From assembly GCA_900539525.1 (NCBI GenBank), contig UQCM01000029.1:1-33595 (forward strand): a stretch of 33,595 nucleotides of DNA, written 5' to 3'. The DNA is from an uncultured Blautia sp. (lineage in GTDB: Bacteria > Bacillota > Clostridia > Lachnospirales > Lachnospiraceae). The notes beneath the pieces are model-generated. The model was not told where the DNA came from and did not search any database. It was given only the letters and a program-made list of their open reading frames with translations. The translations under genes and the position numbers were made by a program. This document shows, piece after piece, positions 24,288 to 32,299 of the stretch (positions within the stretch are counted from its first letter, which is position 1; each line of letters opens with the position of its first letter).

Positions 24288-25784
24288 CTACTTCGCCCAT
24301 CCCAGGGCGCACTTCACTGCTCTCTTCCATCCGGACAGCAGCTCTTCTCTGTGATTCTGTTCCATCTTCGGAGTGAAGGTGCGCTGCAGTGCCCAGTTCT
24401 CACATACATCCCCCTGATTTTTCCAGTAACCAACGGCAAGCCCTGCCAGATAGGCTGCTCCAAGTGCTGTTGTTTCGATGCATTCCGGGCGCTCCACAGG
24501 CGTATCAAGAATATCTGCCTGGAACTGCATCAGAAAATCATTGGCACAGGCTCCGCCATCTACCTTTAAAGTCTTCAGGCGGATACCGGCGTCCTGCTCC
24601 ATTGCCTCGATCAGGTCGGATACCTGGTAGGCCAGTGATTCCACGGTTGCCCTGATCAGATGCTCTTTACCGGTGCCCCGCGTCAGCCCCACGATCGTCC
24701 CTCTGGCATAGGGATCCCAGTAGGGAGCACCCAGTCCGGTAAATGCCGGAACCACATAGGCACCGTTCGTATCCTCTACCGCCAGACAGTATTCTTCTGT
24801 CTGTGATGCTGTTTCTATGATACGAAGCTCGTCCCGCAGCCACTGGATGGCCGCTCCTGCTACGAACACACTGCCCTCCAGTGCGTACTGCATTTCACCG
24901 CCTGCACTTGCGGCGATCGTGGTGAGCAGTCCGCTTTTCGACTCTATGGCATCTTTTCCTGTATTCATCAACAGAAAACAGCCGGTTCCGTAGGTATTTT
25001 TGACCTCTCCGGGCTCAAAACAGCACTGGCCAAACAGAGCCGCCTGCTGATCTCCGGCTGCACCTGCGATCGGGATTCCATCACCCAGCAGACTGTCCTG
25101 CGTGTATCCGTAAATCTGGCTGGACGGACAGACCCCCGGCAGCATTTCCCGGGGAATGTCCAGCTTTTCCAGTATTTCATCATCCCACTGCAGTCTGTGA
25201 ATATCAAACAGCATTGTCCGGGATGCATTTGTATAATCTGTCACATGTACTTTTTTATTTGTCAGGTTCCAGATCAGCCAGGTATCCACGGTGCCAAACA
25301 ACAGCTCTCCTCTCTTTGCACGTTCTCTGGCCCCCTCTACGTGATCCAGGATCCACTTTAATTTCGTGGCGGAAAAATAGGCATCCGGAATCAGCCCTGT
25401 CTTCTTTCTCAGTACCCGGTCAAAGCCTTCCTCCTTCAGCCGGTCCACAAACTCCGCTGTTCTCCTGCACTGCCAGACGATCGCATTGTACACGGGCTTA
25501 CCTGTATCTTTTTCCCATACGATCGTCGTCTCCCTCTGATTGGTGATTCCGATCGCCGCGATCTCCTCTGTGGTGGCCTGGATCTTGCTCATAGCCTCCG
25601 CTGCCACTCCGATCTGTGATGCCCAGATATCCATCGGATCATGCTCCACCCATCCCGGCTTTGGAAAGATCTGTGTAAACTCCCGCTGCGCCACACTTAA
25701 GGCTTCTCCCTGCCTGTTAAATAAAATGCACCTGGAGCTTGTCGTTCCCTGATCCAGTGCCATAATATATTTTTTCATTCCCAT
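24288..25784 (-). CDS. glpK: Glycerol kinase
   Basis: Phosphorylates glycerol to sn-glycerol 3-phosphate with ATP, the entry step of glycerol use. The 498-residue protein is full length. FGGY-kinase features are MALDQGTTSSRCILFN (8-23), FPKPGWVEHDP, GITNQRETT, WQCRRTAEF, NASRTMLFDIHRLQWD, IAGAAGDQQAALFGQ, VPAFTGLGAPYWDPYARG and KVDGGACANDFLMQFQAD. The ATG at 25784 has AAGGAG about 10 bases upstream. No glpF or glpD is adjacent. Confidence 0.97.
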   Translation of the reverse strand: MGMKKYIMALDQGTTSSRCILFNRQGEALSVAQREFTQIFPKPGWVEHDPMDIWASQIGVAAEAMSKIQATTEEIAAIGITNQRETTIVWEKDTGKPVYNAIVWQCRRTAEFVDRLKEEGFDRVLRKKTGLIPDAYFSATKLKWILDHVEGARERAKRGELLFGTVDTWLIWNLTNKKVHVTDYTNASRTMLFDIHRLQWDDEILEKLDIPREMLPGVCPSSQIYGYTQDSLLGDGIPIAGAAGDQQAALFGQCCFEPGEVKNTYGTGCFLLMNTGKDAIESKSGLLTTIAASAGGEMQYALEGSVFVAGAAIQWLRDELRIIETASQTEEYCLAVEDTNGAYVVPAFTGLGAPYWDPYARGTIVGLTRGTGKEHLIRATVESLAYQVSDLIEAMEQDAGIRLKTLKVDGGACANDFLMQFQADILDTPVERPECIETTALGAAYLAGLAVGYWKNQGDVCENWALQRTFTPKMEQNHREELLSGWKRAVKCALGWAK

Positions 25785-25881
25785 TCGTTTAACACTCCTT
25801 CACCCGTTCTTTTATCTTCGTGCTCTGTCATACGGCTACCGTTCATTGCAGTCATATGGCATCTATCATCCTGTGCTCTTC

Positions 25882-26826
25882 TCATACCAGTCCCAGTGCC
25901 CGCAGCAGACACAGCCACCCCGTCAGTGTAAAGGCACTAAAGAAAGTGGTCAGCATAACCGTATTGGATGTCAGTGTGCCTTCATGCCCCATATTCTTTG
26001 CCATAATATAACAGCTCACCGTCGTCGCCGAGCCCAGCATCACCAGGATAGCCACAAGCTTCTCTCTCGTAAATCCCATATGTACTGCAAGAGGTAGAAA
26101 GGTTGCTGCCAAAAGCACCAGCTTAATAAATGCTGCCGCTGCGGCAGGCCGGATCCGGGCTGTTGCCTGCTTTCCGTCAAAGGCGGCACCCATGGCCATC
26201 AGACCCAGAGGCGTGGCAAGAACTGCCACATTCTTCACCGTTTTCTCCAGTATGACAGGCATGGGAAGCTTCAGAAGCGACCAGATCATACCTGCCACGA
26301 TTCCCAGCAGGATCGGATTGGTCACGATTCCCTTCAGAGTGGAAAGTACCACCTGCCTGCTGATCCGTTCCCTCTCCGGCTTCATCACGGAAAGCACCAC
26401 CACTGCCATGATATTGTAGAGCGGCACAGTCGCAATGATCATCAGCGGTGCCATACCGGCGTTCCCATAAATATTCTGGATAAAGGCAATCCCCAGAATC
26501 GCCGCACTGCTCCGGTAAGAAGCCTGTACGAACTCTCCACGGATCCTTCTGTCCATTATAAGAAAGGAACCGCCCGTCACCGCCAGGATACTGATCAGGG
26601 TGGTCAGGAAACAGTACAGCACAAAACGGGTATCCCATACCTCCACAAAATCCACCTTTGCCAGATCCTGAAATACAAGAACCGGGAGAGCACCTTTAAA
26701 AACAAATTGATTCATTTTCTTCACAAATGCTTCATCCATCAGACCTGCTTTCCGGAAAAACCAGCCGAGGATCATCGTAAAGAAAATGGGCAATGTGGCA
26801 TTCAGGCTGAAAGTCAGATTCTCCAT
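25882..26826 (-). CDS. AEC-family (auxin efflux carrier-like) transporter
   Basis: A 314-residue integral membrane protein with about ten hydrophobic helices. Family features are FSLNATLPIFFTMILGWFFRKAGLM at the N-terminus, the helix-breaking PVLVF in the first half, NPILLGIVAGMIWSLL in the centre, and a C-terminal GSATTVSCYIMAKNMG. Bacterial members carry malate, malonate or other organic acids, but the substrate cannot be read here. It overlaps the Nudix gene by 13 bases, so the two form an operon. Confidence 0.88.
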   Translation of the reverse strand: MENLTFSLNATLPIFFTMILGWFFRKAGLMDEAFVKKMNQFVFKGALPVLVFQDLAKVDFVEVWDTRFVLYCFLTTLISILAVTGGSFLIMDRRIRGEFVQASYRSSAAILGIAFIQNIYGNAGMAPLMIIATVPLYNIMAVVVLSVMKPERERISRQVVLSTLKGIVTNPILLGIVAGMIWSLLKLPMPVILEKTVKNVAVLATPLGLMAMGAAFDGKQATARIRPAAAAAFIKLVLLAATFLPLAVHMGFTREKLVAILVMLGSATTVSCYIMAKNMGHEGTLTSNTVMLTTFFSAFTLTGWLCLLRALGLV

Positions 26827-27314
26827 GTTCTCTCCCCCGCTTCCTCCCGGATCAGTTCTTTTCCATCCAGCACGGCACTCACCAGCTGATCTCCCTCATA
26901 GGCAAGCTTCATGGAAAAGAATGGTCTGTCTTCCGCTAACAGCCGAAAGAAGATCCTGTCCCCTTCCCAGAGATTCAGCTCATCCAGACGGTCTTTTTTC
27001 ACCCACTCCAGCGTTCCTTCCGCACATTCCGTCATTTCTCCCTCATATCCGTCCGCCGTATAGAGGAAGATATACTCCGTTTCCCAGTGATCACAGAGGA
27101 AGGTAAGCACGCCCCGCAGCCTCCACGAAGTCAGGGTCAGTCCCGTCTCCTCCTTCGCCTCCCGCAGCAGACAGTCTTCCGGGCTTTCATTCTCTTCGAA
27201 TTTCCCTCCGATACCGATCCATTTATCCTTATTCACATCCAGCTTTTTCCTGACACGGTGAAGCATCAGATATGCGTCATCCTTTTCAATATAGCACAGT
27301 GTCGTCAGCACCAT
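26814..27314 (-). CDS. Nudix hydrolase (MutT/8-oxo-dGTPase-like)
   Basis: The ATG at 27314 (MVLTTLCYIEKDDAYLML) is chosen because AGGAGG ends 9 bases upstream; the ATG at 27323 directly abuts that site and is unlikely to be used. The 166-residue protein carries a complete Nudix box at 37-59: G, five residues, E, seven residues, REAKEETGL. The family cleaves nucleoside diphosphates linked to another group, with Mg2+. The pattern KWIGIGGKFEENESPED resembles 8-oxo-dGTP diphosphatases of Bacillota. The specific substrate is not certain. Confidence 0.92.
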   Translation of the reverse strand: MVLTTLCYIEKDDAYLMLHRVRKKLDVNKDKWIGIGGKFEENESPEDCLLREAKEETGLTLTSWRLRGVLTFLCDHWETEYIFLYTADGYEGEMTECAEGTLEWVKKDRLDELNLWEGDRIFFRLLAEDRPFFSMKLAYEGDQLVSAVLDGKELIREEAGERTWRI

Positions 27315-27454
27315 ATTTCTCATCCTCCTGTATATAAAATCTATATTCCCCAGAGGGTCTTGTGATACAGGAAAGCCCGAGCGGTCAGGCTCAGGCTCAA
27401 CTTCTCCTCTTATGAACTTAAATCTAACATGCCTCTTTCAAAATGTCAAGAAAC

Positions 27455-27538
27455 GTTACCGGTCACGGGTTTTCTGTGACTTTCGCTTTGCTACATTCGC
27501 AAAAAACATCTTAAACTTACTGGCGTGTAAATAGTAAC
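27455..27538. repeat. Intergenic palindromic repeat, family R2, copy 2
   Basis: On the minus strand it begins GTTACTATTTACACG and ends near CGTGACCGGTAAC. The interior TGTTTTTTGCGAATGTAGC and AAGCGAAAGTCA closely match the R2 copy at 5347. It lies 3' of spoVAE and upstream of the Nudix gene. Confidence 0.6.
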
Positions 27539-27558
27539 CAGTAACATCAGTAACACAA

Positions 27559-27915
27559 CTATTCCTTCATCTTCGGCTGGAAAATCAGGCTTGCCAGATA
27601 GCCGAATACCAGCGCAGCCGAAATCCCTACGGCACTTGCCGTAAATCCTCCCATATAGATACCCATAAATCCTTCTTTATCAATGGCTTCCTTCACTCCC
27701 TGCCAGAGTACATTTCCAAATCCTAAAAGAGGAACACTAGCACCTGCTCCTGCGAATTCCTTAAAAGGCTCATACAGTCCGACCGCTCCCAGGACCGCAC
27801 CGCCGCACACCAAAAGCACCATGATCCTCCCGGGCATCAGTTTTGTTTTTTCCATTAAAATCTGTACCAGGGCACAGATGGCTCCTCCAACCAGAAATGC
27901 TTTCAAATAATCCAT
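27559..27915 (-). CDS. spoVAE: Stage V sporulation protein AE (SpoVAE)
   Basis: A 118-residue membrane protein of the SpoVA channel that moves dipicolinic acid across the spore inner membrane during sporulation and germination. Helices occupy most of the length; family features are FLVGGAICALVQILMEKTKLMPGRIMVLLVCGGAVLGAVGLYEP, GAGASVPLLGFGNVLWQGVKEAI and GGFTASAVGISAALVFGYL. AGGAGG lies 4-5 bases before the ATG. It follows spoVAD after 87 bases that hold an R2 repeat. Confidence 0.95.
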   Translation of the reverse strand: MDYLKAFLVGGAICALVQILMEKTKLMPGRIMVLLVCGGAVLGAVGLYEPFKEFAGAGASVPLLGFGNVLWQGVKEAIDKEGFMGIYMGGFTASAVGISAALVFGYLASLIFQPKMKE

Positions 27916-27932
27916 ATTTCCTCCTATAAATG

Positions 27933-27984
27933 GTTACTATTCACTCAAAAAACACCTCGAACCGGCTGATGTGTGAATGGCAAC
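27933..27984. repeat. Intergenic palindromic repeat, family R2, copy 3 (short)
   Basis: A 52-bp copy with ends GTTACTATTCAC and GTGAATGGCAAC. AAAACACCTCGAACCGGCTG is the inverse of the left half of the R2 copy at 5347; the central part is deleted. It lies between spoVAD and spoVAE. Confidence 0.6.
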
Positions 27985-28002
27985 TTTAATTGTTTATAAC
28001 CA

Positions 28003-29013
28003 TCAGCAATGCTCTATGACAACCCCGTGGGCAATTCCCGGCACACTCTGCCCTTCGTTAAAGCTTACAGTTGACAACAATGCGCCTGTCGGTACAAAAA
28101 GCACCCGCTTCCAGCTCCCTTTCTCAATCTTCGGCAGGATCATCGCCGCCAGTGTCACTGCCGCACATCCGCATCCACTTCCGCCGGCATGGGTATCCTG
28201 CTTTTCTGCATCATAGATTTCAATTCCGCAGTCCATATGGACACGGCTGATGTCAAATCCTTTTTCTTTTAACAGATCAATGAGGATCGTCTGCCCCACA
28301 CTCCCCAGATCGCCGGTGATGATCTTATCGTAGTCTTCCGGCTGGCGGTTGAAATCCATCAGATTCTGATAGATCGTATCACATGCTGCCGGGGCCATGC
28401 ATGCCCCCATGTTCATGGAATCCTTGACTCCAAAATCAACTACCTTCCCGGGCGTGATCCCCGTGATTCTGGCATGTCCGCCTTTTTCACCAAGGATAAA
28501 CGCACCGCTTCCCGTGACGGTCCAGGTAGCCGCCAGAGGACGCTGATTTCCATAGTCCAGCGGAAATCGAAACTGTTTTTCCGCACTGGCAAAATGACTG
28601 GAGGTAACGGCCGCTACATAGTCGGCATATCCGGCTCCTATGGTCATTGCGCCCAGAGCCAGCGATTCTCCGCATGTCGAGCATGCCCCGTACAGTCCGA
28701 ACATGGGTATATTCATATCCATGACACCAAAGGAGGTGGCGATCAGCTGCCCCAGCAGATCGCCGCCAAAGAGATAGCGAATCTGAAAAGGACGAAGCCC
28801 TGCCTTGCCCAGCGCCGTCTGCACCGCCTCCTTCTGCAGTGTGCTTTCCGCCTTCTCCCAGGAATCTTCCCCGAACATGGCATCCTCACACACCAGATCA
28901 AACCGGTTTCCCAGTGGTCCCTCCCCCTCCTTCTTTCCTGCAACAGACGCTGCACTGATGATATGCGGCGCCCTCTCAAACTGAATGCTCTGCTGTCCTG
29001 TTATCTGATTCAT
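28003..29013 (-). CDS. spoVAD: Stage V sporulation protein AD (SpoVAD)
   Basis: The dipicolinic-acid-binding, thiolase-fold subunit of the SpoVA complex, on the spore inner membrane. The 336-residue product shows GPLGNRFDLVCEDAMFGEDSWEKAES near the start, YLFGGDLLGQLIATSFG, GLYGACSTCGESLALG, the TVTGSGAFILG strand, ITGDLGSVGQTILIDLL and AGGSGCGCAAVTLAA. Only a weak ribosome binding site is seen before the ATG. spoVAC, usually directly upstream, is absent from the 366 bases before the next gene. Confidence 0.95.
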   Translation of the reverse strand: MNQITGQQSIQFERAPHIISAASVAGKKEGEGPLGNRFDLVCEDAMFGEDSWEKAESTLQKEAVQTALGKAGLRPFQIRYLFGGDLLGQLIATSFGVMDMNIPMFGLYGACSTCGESLALGAMTIGAGYADYVAAVTSSHFASAEKQFRFPLDYGNQRPLAATWTVTGSGAFILGEKGGHARITGITPGKVVDFGVKDSMNMGACMAPAACDTIYQNLMDFNRQPEDYDKIITGDLGSVGQTILIDLLKEKGFDISRVHMDCGIEIYDAEKQDTHAGGSGCGCAAVTLAAMILPKIEKGSWKRVLFVPTGALLSTVSFNEGQSVPGIAHGVVIEHC

Positions 29014-29251
29014 ATTTATGCTTACCTGTAACTGTTTCGTGCCTTCACAGTTATCCTTACCTTTCCTTTTTTATCAGTATCTCCTCTTTCAATTAAAAAA
29101 TACATAACGGTACAGATTCCGTCAGGAAATCATCTCTTCAATCACGGTTCTTCTCACAGAATCCGTTTAAAACACTTTGTGAATAGGATAAACCTATTAC
29201 TGTCCACTCCATGACCAGTCAGACGCATCACCATACATAGAGATTATGCTG
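29014..29251. other. Gap between divergent spoVAD and glycosyltransferase genes, nothing recognised
   Basis: AT-rich sequence with no convincing open frame. It must contain the spoVAD promoter, which would be read by a forespore sigma factor, but no clear match was identified. The glycosyltransferase promoter begins at 29252. Confidence 0.5.
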
Positions 29252-29280
29252 TTGTCTGCTTCTGGAAAATATGCTATACT
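29252..29280 (+). promoter_or_regulatory. Sigma-A promoter with extended -10 for the GT2 / ATP-grasp-SMR / SMR cassette
   Basis: TTGTCT (29252-29257) and TATACT (29275-29280) are 17 bases apart, with TGC just before the -10 as an extended element. It starts a leader of about 93 bases. Confidence 0.75.
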
Positions 29281-29293
29281 TTCTGTAATTGTT

Positions 29294-29357
29294 CAGAACA
29301 GCCAGACCAACAGATTCCGGGTACTGACCACAGAATTCCTTATTCTGTGCTGTTCTG
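29294..29357 (+). promoter_or_regulatory. Structured 5' leader hairpin of the cassette
   Basis: CAGAACAGC (29294-29302) is the inverse of GCTGTTCTG (29349-29357). Inside it ACAGAAT (29330-29336) pairs with ATTCTGT (29342-29348), directly adjacent to the outer 3' arm. The two stems stack into one structure just before the AAGGAG site. It could regulate translation; no known riboswitch class was recognised. Confidence 0.45.
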
Positions 29358-29379
29358 TCTGCATGAAGGAGAAACGATT

Positions 29380-30321
29380 ATGTTAGTATCAGTTGTCGTA
29401 CCCTGCTATAATTCTCAGGATTCCATCGCCAAGGTGGTAGAGCTGACCATAGCAGAGTTTCAGAAAATGCCGCAGTACACGTATGAATTTATTCTTGTAA
29501 ATGACTGCTCCAGGGATAACACCTTTGAAAAGATCAGAGAACTGTCCGAGAGGTATCCCTGCGTCCGTGGAATCAATCTGGCACGGAATTTCGGACAGCA
29601 CAACGCTCTGATGGCTGCGCTGAATTATGCAAACGGTGACCTGATCGTCGGAATGGACGACGATCTGCAGACGCACCCGTCCCAGATGTATAAGCTGCTG
29701 GATAAGATTCAGGAAGGCTATGACCTTGTCTACGGTGACTATGCCAGACGGAAGAATTCCTTTCTTAAAAATCTGAGCAGTAAGTTTAACAAGGTGACCT
29801 CCCGGATTCTTCTTGGCCGTCCCAAGGATGTCGTATCCAGTAATTACTGGGTGATCACACGGATGGTCCGCGATGAAGTCATCAAGTATACGAACTATAA
29901 CCCCTATATTGATGCCATTTTCTATCGGGTCACCAACAACATCGCTGACGTGACCATCGAGCATCATAAAAGAGAGCAGGGTTCTTCGAATTATACGTTC
30001 CGCAAGCTGGTAAAGCTCTGGATGGCATACTGGAATTTTTCTGTGATTCCTCTGCGGATCTCTTCCTTCCTGGGTATCCTGTTTTCTGTCTGTGGATTTG
30101 CCGGTTTTATCATTACTCTGATCCGGCAGCTCATCACTCCCAGTTCCCAGATGGGCTGGGCATCCATCATGTGTGCGATGCTTCTGTTCTTCGGATTTGT
30201 ACTGATGGTTCTTGGTATCATGGGCGAATACCTGGGAAAAATACTACTCTGTATTAACAATACCCCGCAGTATATCATCCGTGAAACTGTAAATGTAGCA
30301 GACACACATACAGACAGATAA
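29380..30321 (+). CDS. Polyprenyl-phosphate glycosyltransferase (GT2, GtrB/ArnC/DPM1-like)
   Basis: Transfers a sugar from a nucleotide donor to a polyprenyl phosphate on the cytoplasmic face of the membrane. The ATG at 29380 is chosen because AAGGAG lies 8 bases upstream. The 313-residue product has a GT-A domain: SVVVPCYNSQDSI (4-16), VNDCSRDNT (40-48), ARNFGQHNALMAALNYANGD (68-87), the metal-binding DDD at 93-95 (GMDDDLQTHP), and REQGSSNYTFRKL, which matches the R..G.S.Y...KL motif of dolichol-phosphate-mannose synthase-like enzymes. Two C-terminal membrane helices (about 231-257 and 264-290) anchor it, as in GtrB and ArnC. It opens a three-gene operon with an ATP-grasp-SMR fusion and an SMR-like protein. 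The sugar is unknown. Confidence 0.92.
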   Translation: MLVSVVVPCYNSQDSIAKVVELTIAEFQKMPQYTYEFILVNDCSRDNTFEKIRELSERYPCVRGINLARNFGQHNALMAALNYANGDLIVGMDDDLQTHPSQMYKLLDKIQEGYDLVYGDYARRKNSFLKNLSSKFNKVTSRILLGRPKDVVSSNYWVITRMVRDEVIKYTNYNPYIDAIFYRVTNNIADVTIEHHKREQGSSNYTFRKLVKLWMAYWNFSVIPLRISSFLGILFSVCGFAGFIITLIRQLITPSSQMGWASIMCAMLLFFGFVLMVLGIMGEYLGKILLCINNTPQYIIRETVNVADTHTDR

Positions 30322-30344
30322 AAGGACTGTTGAGAGGATAGAAT

Positions 30345-31931
30345 ATGCGTAAACTACTGATATTAGGTGCCGGAATCTATCAGGTGCCTCTTATTAAAAA
30401 AGCGAAAGCCATGGGGCTCTATACGATTGTCGCCAGCTATGCCGGCAGCTATCCCGGTCTGGCACTGGCCGATGAGGTATGGAATATTGATACCACGGAT
30501 TACAGGAAACTGATCTCTATGGCAAAGAAAGCCGGTATTTCCGGCGTTTGTACCTCCGGAACGGACGTGGCCGTCCTGTCTCTCGGGATGATCTGCAAGG
30601 AACTGGGGCTGTGCGGTGTCTCTTCCTCCTGTGCCAGAACAGTAACCGACAAGGCTCTCATGAAACAGGCACTCCTTTCACACCATGTCCCCACTCCCGA
30701 ATCTGTCCGTGTATCTTCTTTTGAAGAGTCGCAGGATGTCTTTCGGAAGTTTTCACCCCCTGTGATCGTGAAAGCAGTGGATAGCTCCGGAAGTCGCGGG
30801 ATCACACGTGCAGACTCCGTGGAGGAATTAAAGACAGCCTATGATGCTGCCAGAAAGGTCACCAAAAAGGATTATGTGCTGGTGGAACGGTTCCTGGAGG
30901 CACAGGAGATCGGAGTGGATGGCTTTATCTCCGGAGGAGAAATCCGTTTTCTTCTGCCTCACGGCAAATTCACCCACACGACAGGCGGCTGCACGCTGCC
31001 TGAGGGACATTATTTCCCCTATCCGTGTTCACCGGCTCTTTACCGGGATATTCTGCTTCAGACAGAGCGGGCCGCAATGGCGGTCGGCATGGATAACTGT
31101 GCCATCAATGCAGATGTACTTGTCCAGGGCGATCAGGCTTTCATCCTGGAGATCGGCGCACGTGCAGGTGCTACCTGCATTCCTGAACTGATCACGACGT
31201 ACTGTGGATTCGACTACTATGAGCAGATGATCCGTCAGTCTCTGGGGGAAACACCTGATTTTACATGCAGAACTCCCCGCCCCTGTATGGCAAAGCTGCT
31301 GTTTTCCGGAAAGGATGGCATCCTTTCTGATATTGATGAAGAGCAGCTTGCGAAATGCCGTACTGACTGTCTTGATCTCTCTTTAGACTACCCGGCAGGA
31401 TCCTCTGTAGAAAAGGTTCAAAACGGAACCAGCCGGATCGGACAGGTCATCATGGAGACTGACGATGTCCATCAGCTGGATGAAATGATGTCCCGTGTAC
31501 GCCGCTCGATCCGGGTCGACGGCACAGATCTGGAAACCCTGTGGACTGGAAAACAGGATGTTCAGAAACCTTCGGGCAGTTCTCATAAGCTGAAAAATTA
31601 TCTGCTGCTCCACCTGAATATCATGCTGTTTTCTTTTACGGGAATTTTTTCCAAGCTTGCATCAATCCAGTATAACAGCCATGGACTTGGAGGATGGATG
31701 TTGTATCTTTTTCTGTTTTTGATGATCGCAAATTGCGGGATCTACGCACTTGCCTGGCAGAAGATCATCAAGAAATTTGATCTTTCTACGGCTTATGCAC
31801 ACAGGAGTGTCTACCTGATCTGGTCTCAGCTCTGGGCAGCCCTGATTTTCAGAGAATCTCTGTCGTGGAATAACCTGGCCGGAATGCTGGTGGTCTTAAT
31901 CGGAGTATTGGTGGTGCAGAAATATGAATAG
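30345..31931 (+). CDS. ATP-grasp ligase fused to a C-terminal SMR (ArnE/EmrE-like) membrane domain
   Basis: A 528-residue two-part protein. Residues 1 to about 405 are an ATP-grasp enzyme of the carbamoyl-phosphate-synthase/D-Ala-ligase kind: a Rossmann-like start (LLILGAGIYQVPLIKKA), the ATP-binding lysine and flexible loop (VKAVDSSGSRGITR, 142-155), Glu181 in LVERF, Asn255 in CAINADVL, and the metal ligand Glu269 in FILEIGARAG. These enzymes join a carboxylate to an amine or similar group through an acyl phosphate. Residues 415-528 form four membrane helices closely resembling an SMR transporter (LLLHLNIMLFSFTGIFSKLAS, AYAHRSVYLIWSQLWAALIF, LAGMLVVLIGVLVV). It ends by overlapping the SMR gene by 8 bases. 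No frameshift is seen at the junction. Substrates unknown. Confidence 0.9.
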   Translation: MRKLLILGAGIYQVPLIKKAKAMGLYTIVASYAGSYPGLALADEVWNIDTTDYRKLISMAKKAGISGVCTSGTDVAVLSLGMICKELGLCGVSSSCARTVTDKALMKQALLSHHVPTPESVRVSSFEESQDVFRKFSPPVIVKAVDSSGSRGITRADSVEELKTAYDAARKVTKKDYVLVERFLEAQEIGVDGFISGGEIRFLLPHGKFTHTTGGCTLPEGHYFPYPCSPALYRDILLQTERAAMAVGMDNCAINADVLVQGDQAFILEIGARAGATCIPELITTYCGFDYYEQMIRQSLGETPDFTCRTPRPCMAKLLFSGKDGILSDIDEEQLAKCRTDCLDLSLDYPAGSSVEKVQNGTSRIGQVIMETDDVHQLDEMMSRVRRSIRVDGTDLETLWTGKQDVQKPSGSSHKLKNYLLLHLNIMLFSFTGIFSKLASIQYNSHGLGGWMLYLFLFLMIANCGIYALAWQKIIKKFDLSTAYAHRSVYLIWSQLWAALIFRESLSWNNLAGMLVVLIGVLVVQKYE

Positions 31932-32262
31932 ACTTTTTATGTTTTTAATGTTTGCGGCAACCTTCTTTTCCGCATTTTCACAGATTTTACTAAAGCAGAG
32001 TGCAAATTCCCCGCACAAAAGCGGCATTTACGAATATCTGAACTGGCGCGTCATCACCGCCTATGCCATCTTTTTCGGCGTGCTGCTCCTGAATACCTAT
32101 GCCTATACACAGGTTCCCTATAAATATGGTTCCATCATCGATACCTTCACCTATGTCTTTGTTCTCCTGCTCTCCCGCCTGCTGCTTGGAGAAAGGATCA
32201 CAAAGGGAAAGCTGGCCGGGAATCTGATCATTATTGCGGGAATCCTGATTTATTCCCTGTAA
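31924..32262 (+). CDS. Small SMR/EamA-like four-helix membrane protein (ArnE/ArnF-like)
   Basis: A 112-residue protein with four predicted membrane helices: FMFLMFAATFFSAFSQILLKQS, VITAYAIFFGVLLLNTYAY, GSIIDTFTYVFVLLLSRLLLGE and LAGNLIIIAGILIYSL. The layout matches SMR transporters and the ArnE/ArnF subunits that flip undecaprenyl-phosphate-aminoarabinose. SMR-type proteins work as dimers, and the preceding gene carries a second SMR-like domain, so the two probably pair. It overlaps that gene by eight bases and is followed at once by a strong terminator. Confidence 0.85.
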   Translation: MNRLFMFLMFAATFFSAFSQILLKQSANSPHKSGIYEYLNWRVITAYAIFFGVLLLNTYAYTQVPYKYGSIIDTFTYVFVLLLSRLLLGERITKGKLAGNLIIIAGILIYSL

Positions 32263-32297
32263 AAAGAGACAGCCGATTCTCATCGGCTGTCTCTTTT
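32262..32297. terminator. Bidirectional terminator between the cassette and rpoD
   Basis: A 16-bp perfect stem, AAAAGAGACAGCCGAT with ATCGGCTGTCTCTTTT, and a 4-base TCTC loop. The A and T runs at its ends give a T-run in either direction. It lies between two convergent genes. Confidence 0.93.
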
Positions 32298-32299
32298 AT

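Noticed and set aside
24288..29013. glpK to spoVAD as one operon
   Set aside because: Gaps with repeats and unrelated functions separate glpK, the AEC/Nudix pair and the spoVA pair; only AEC-Nudix and spoVAD-AE look co-transcribed.
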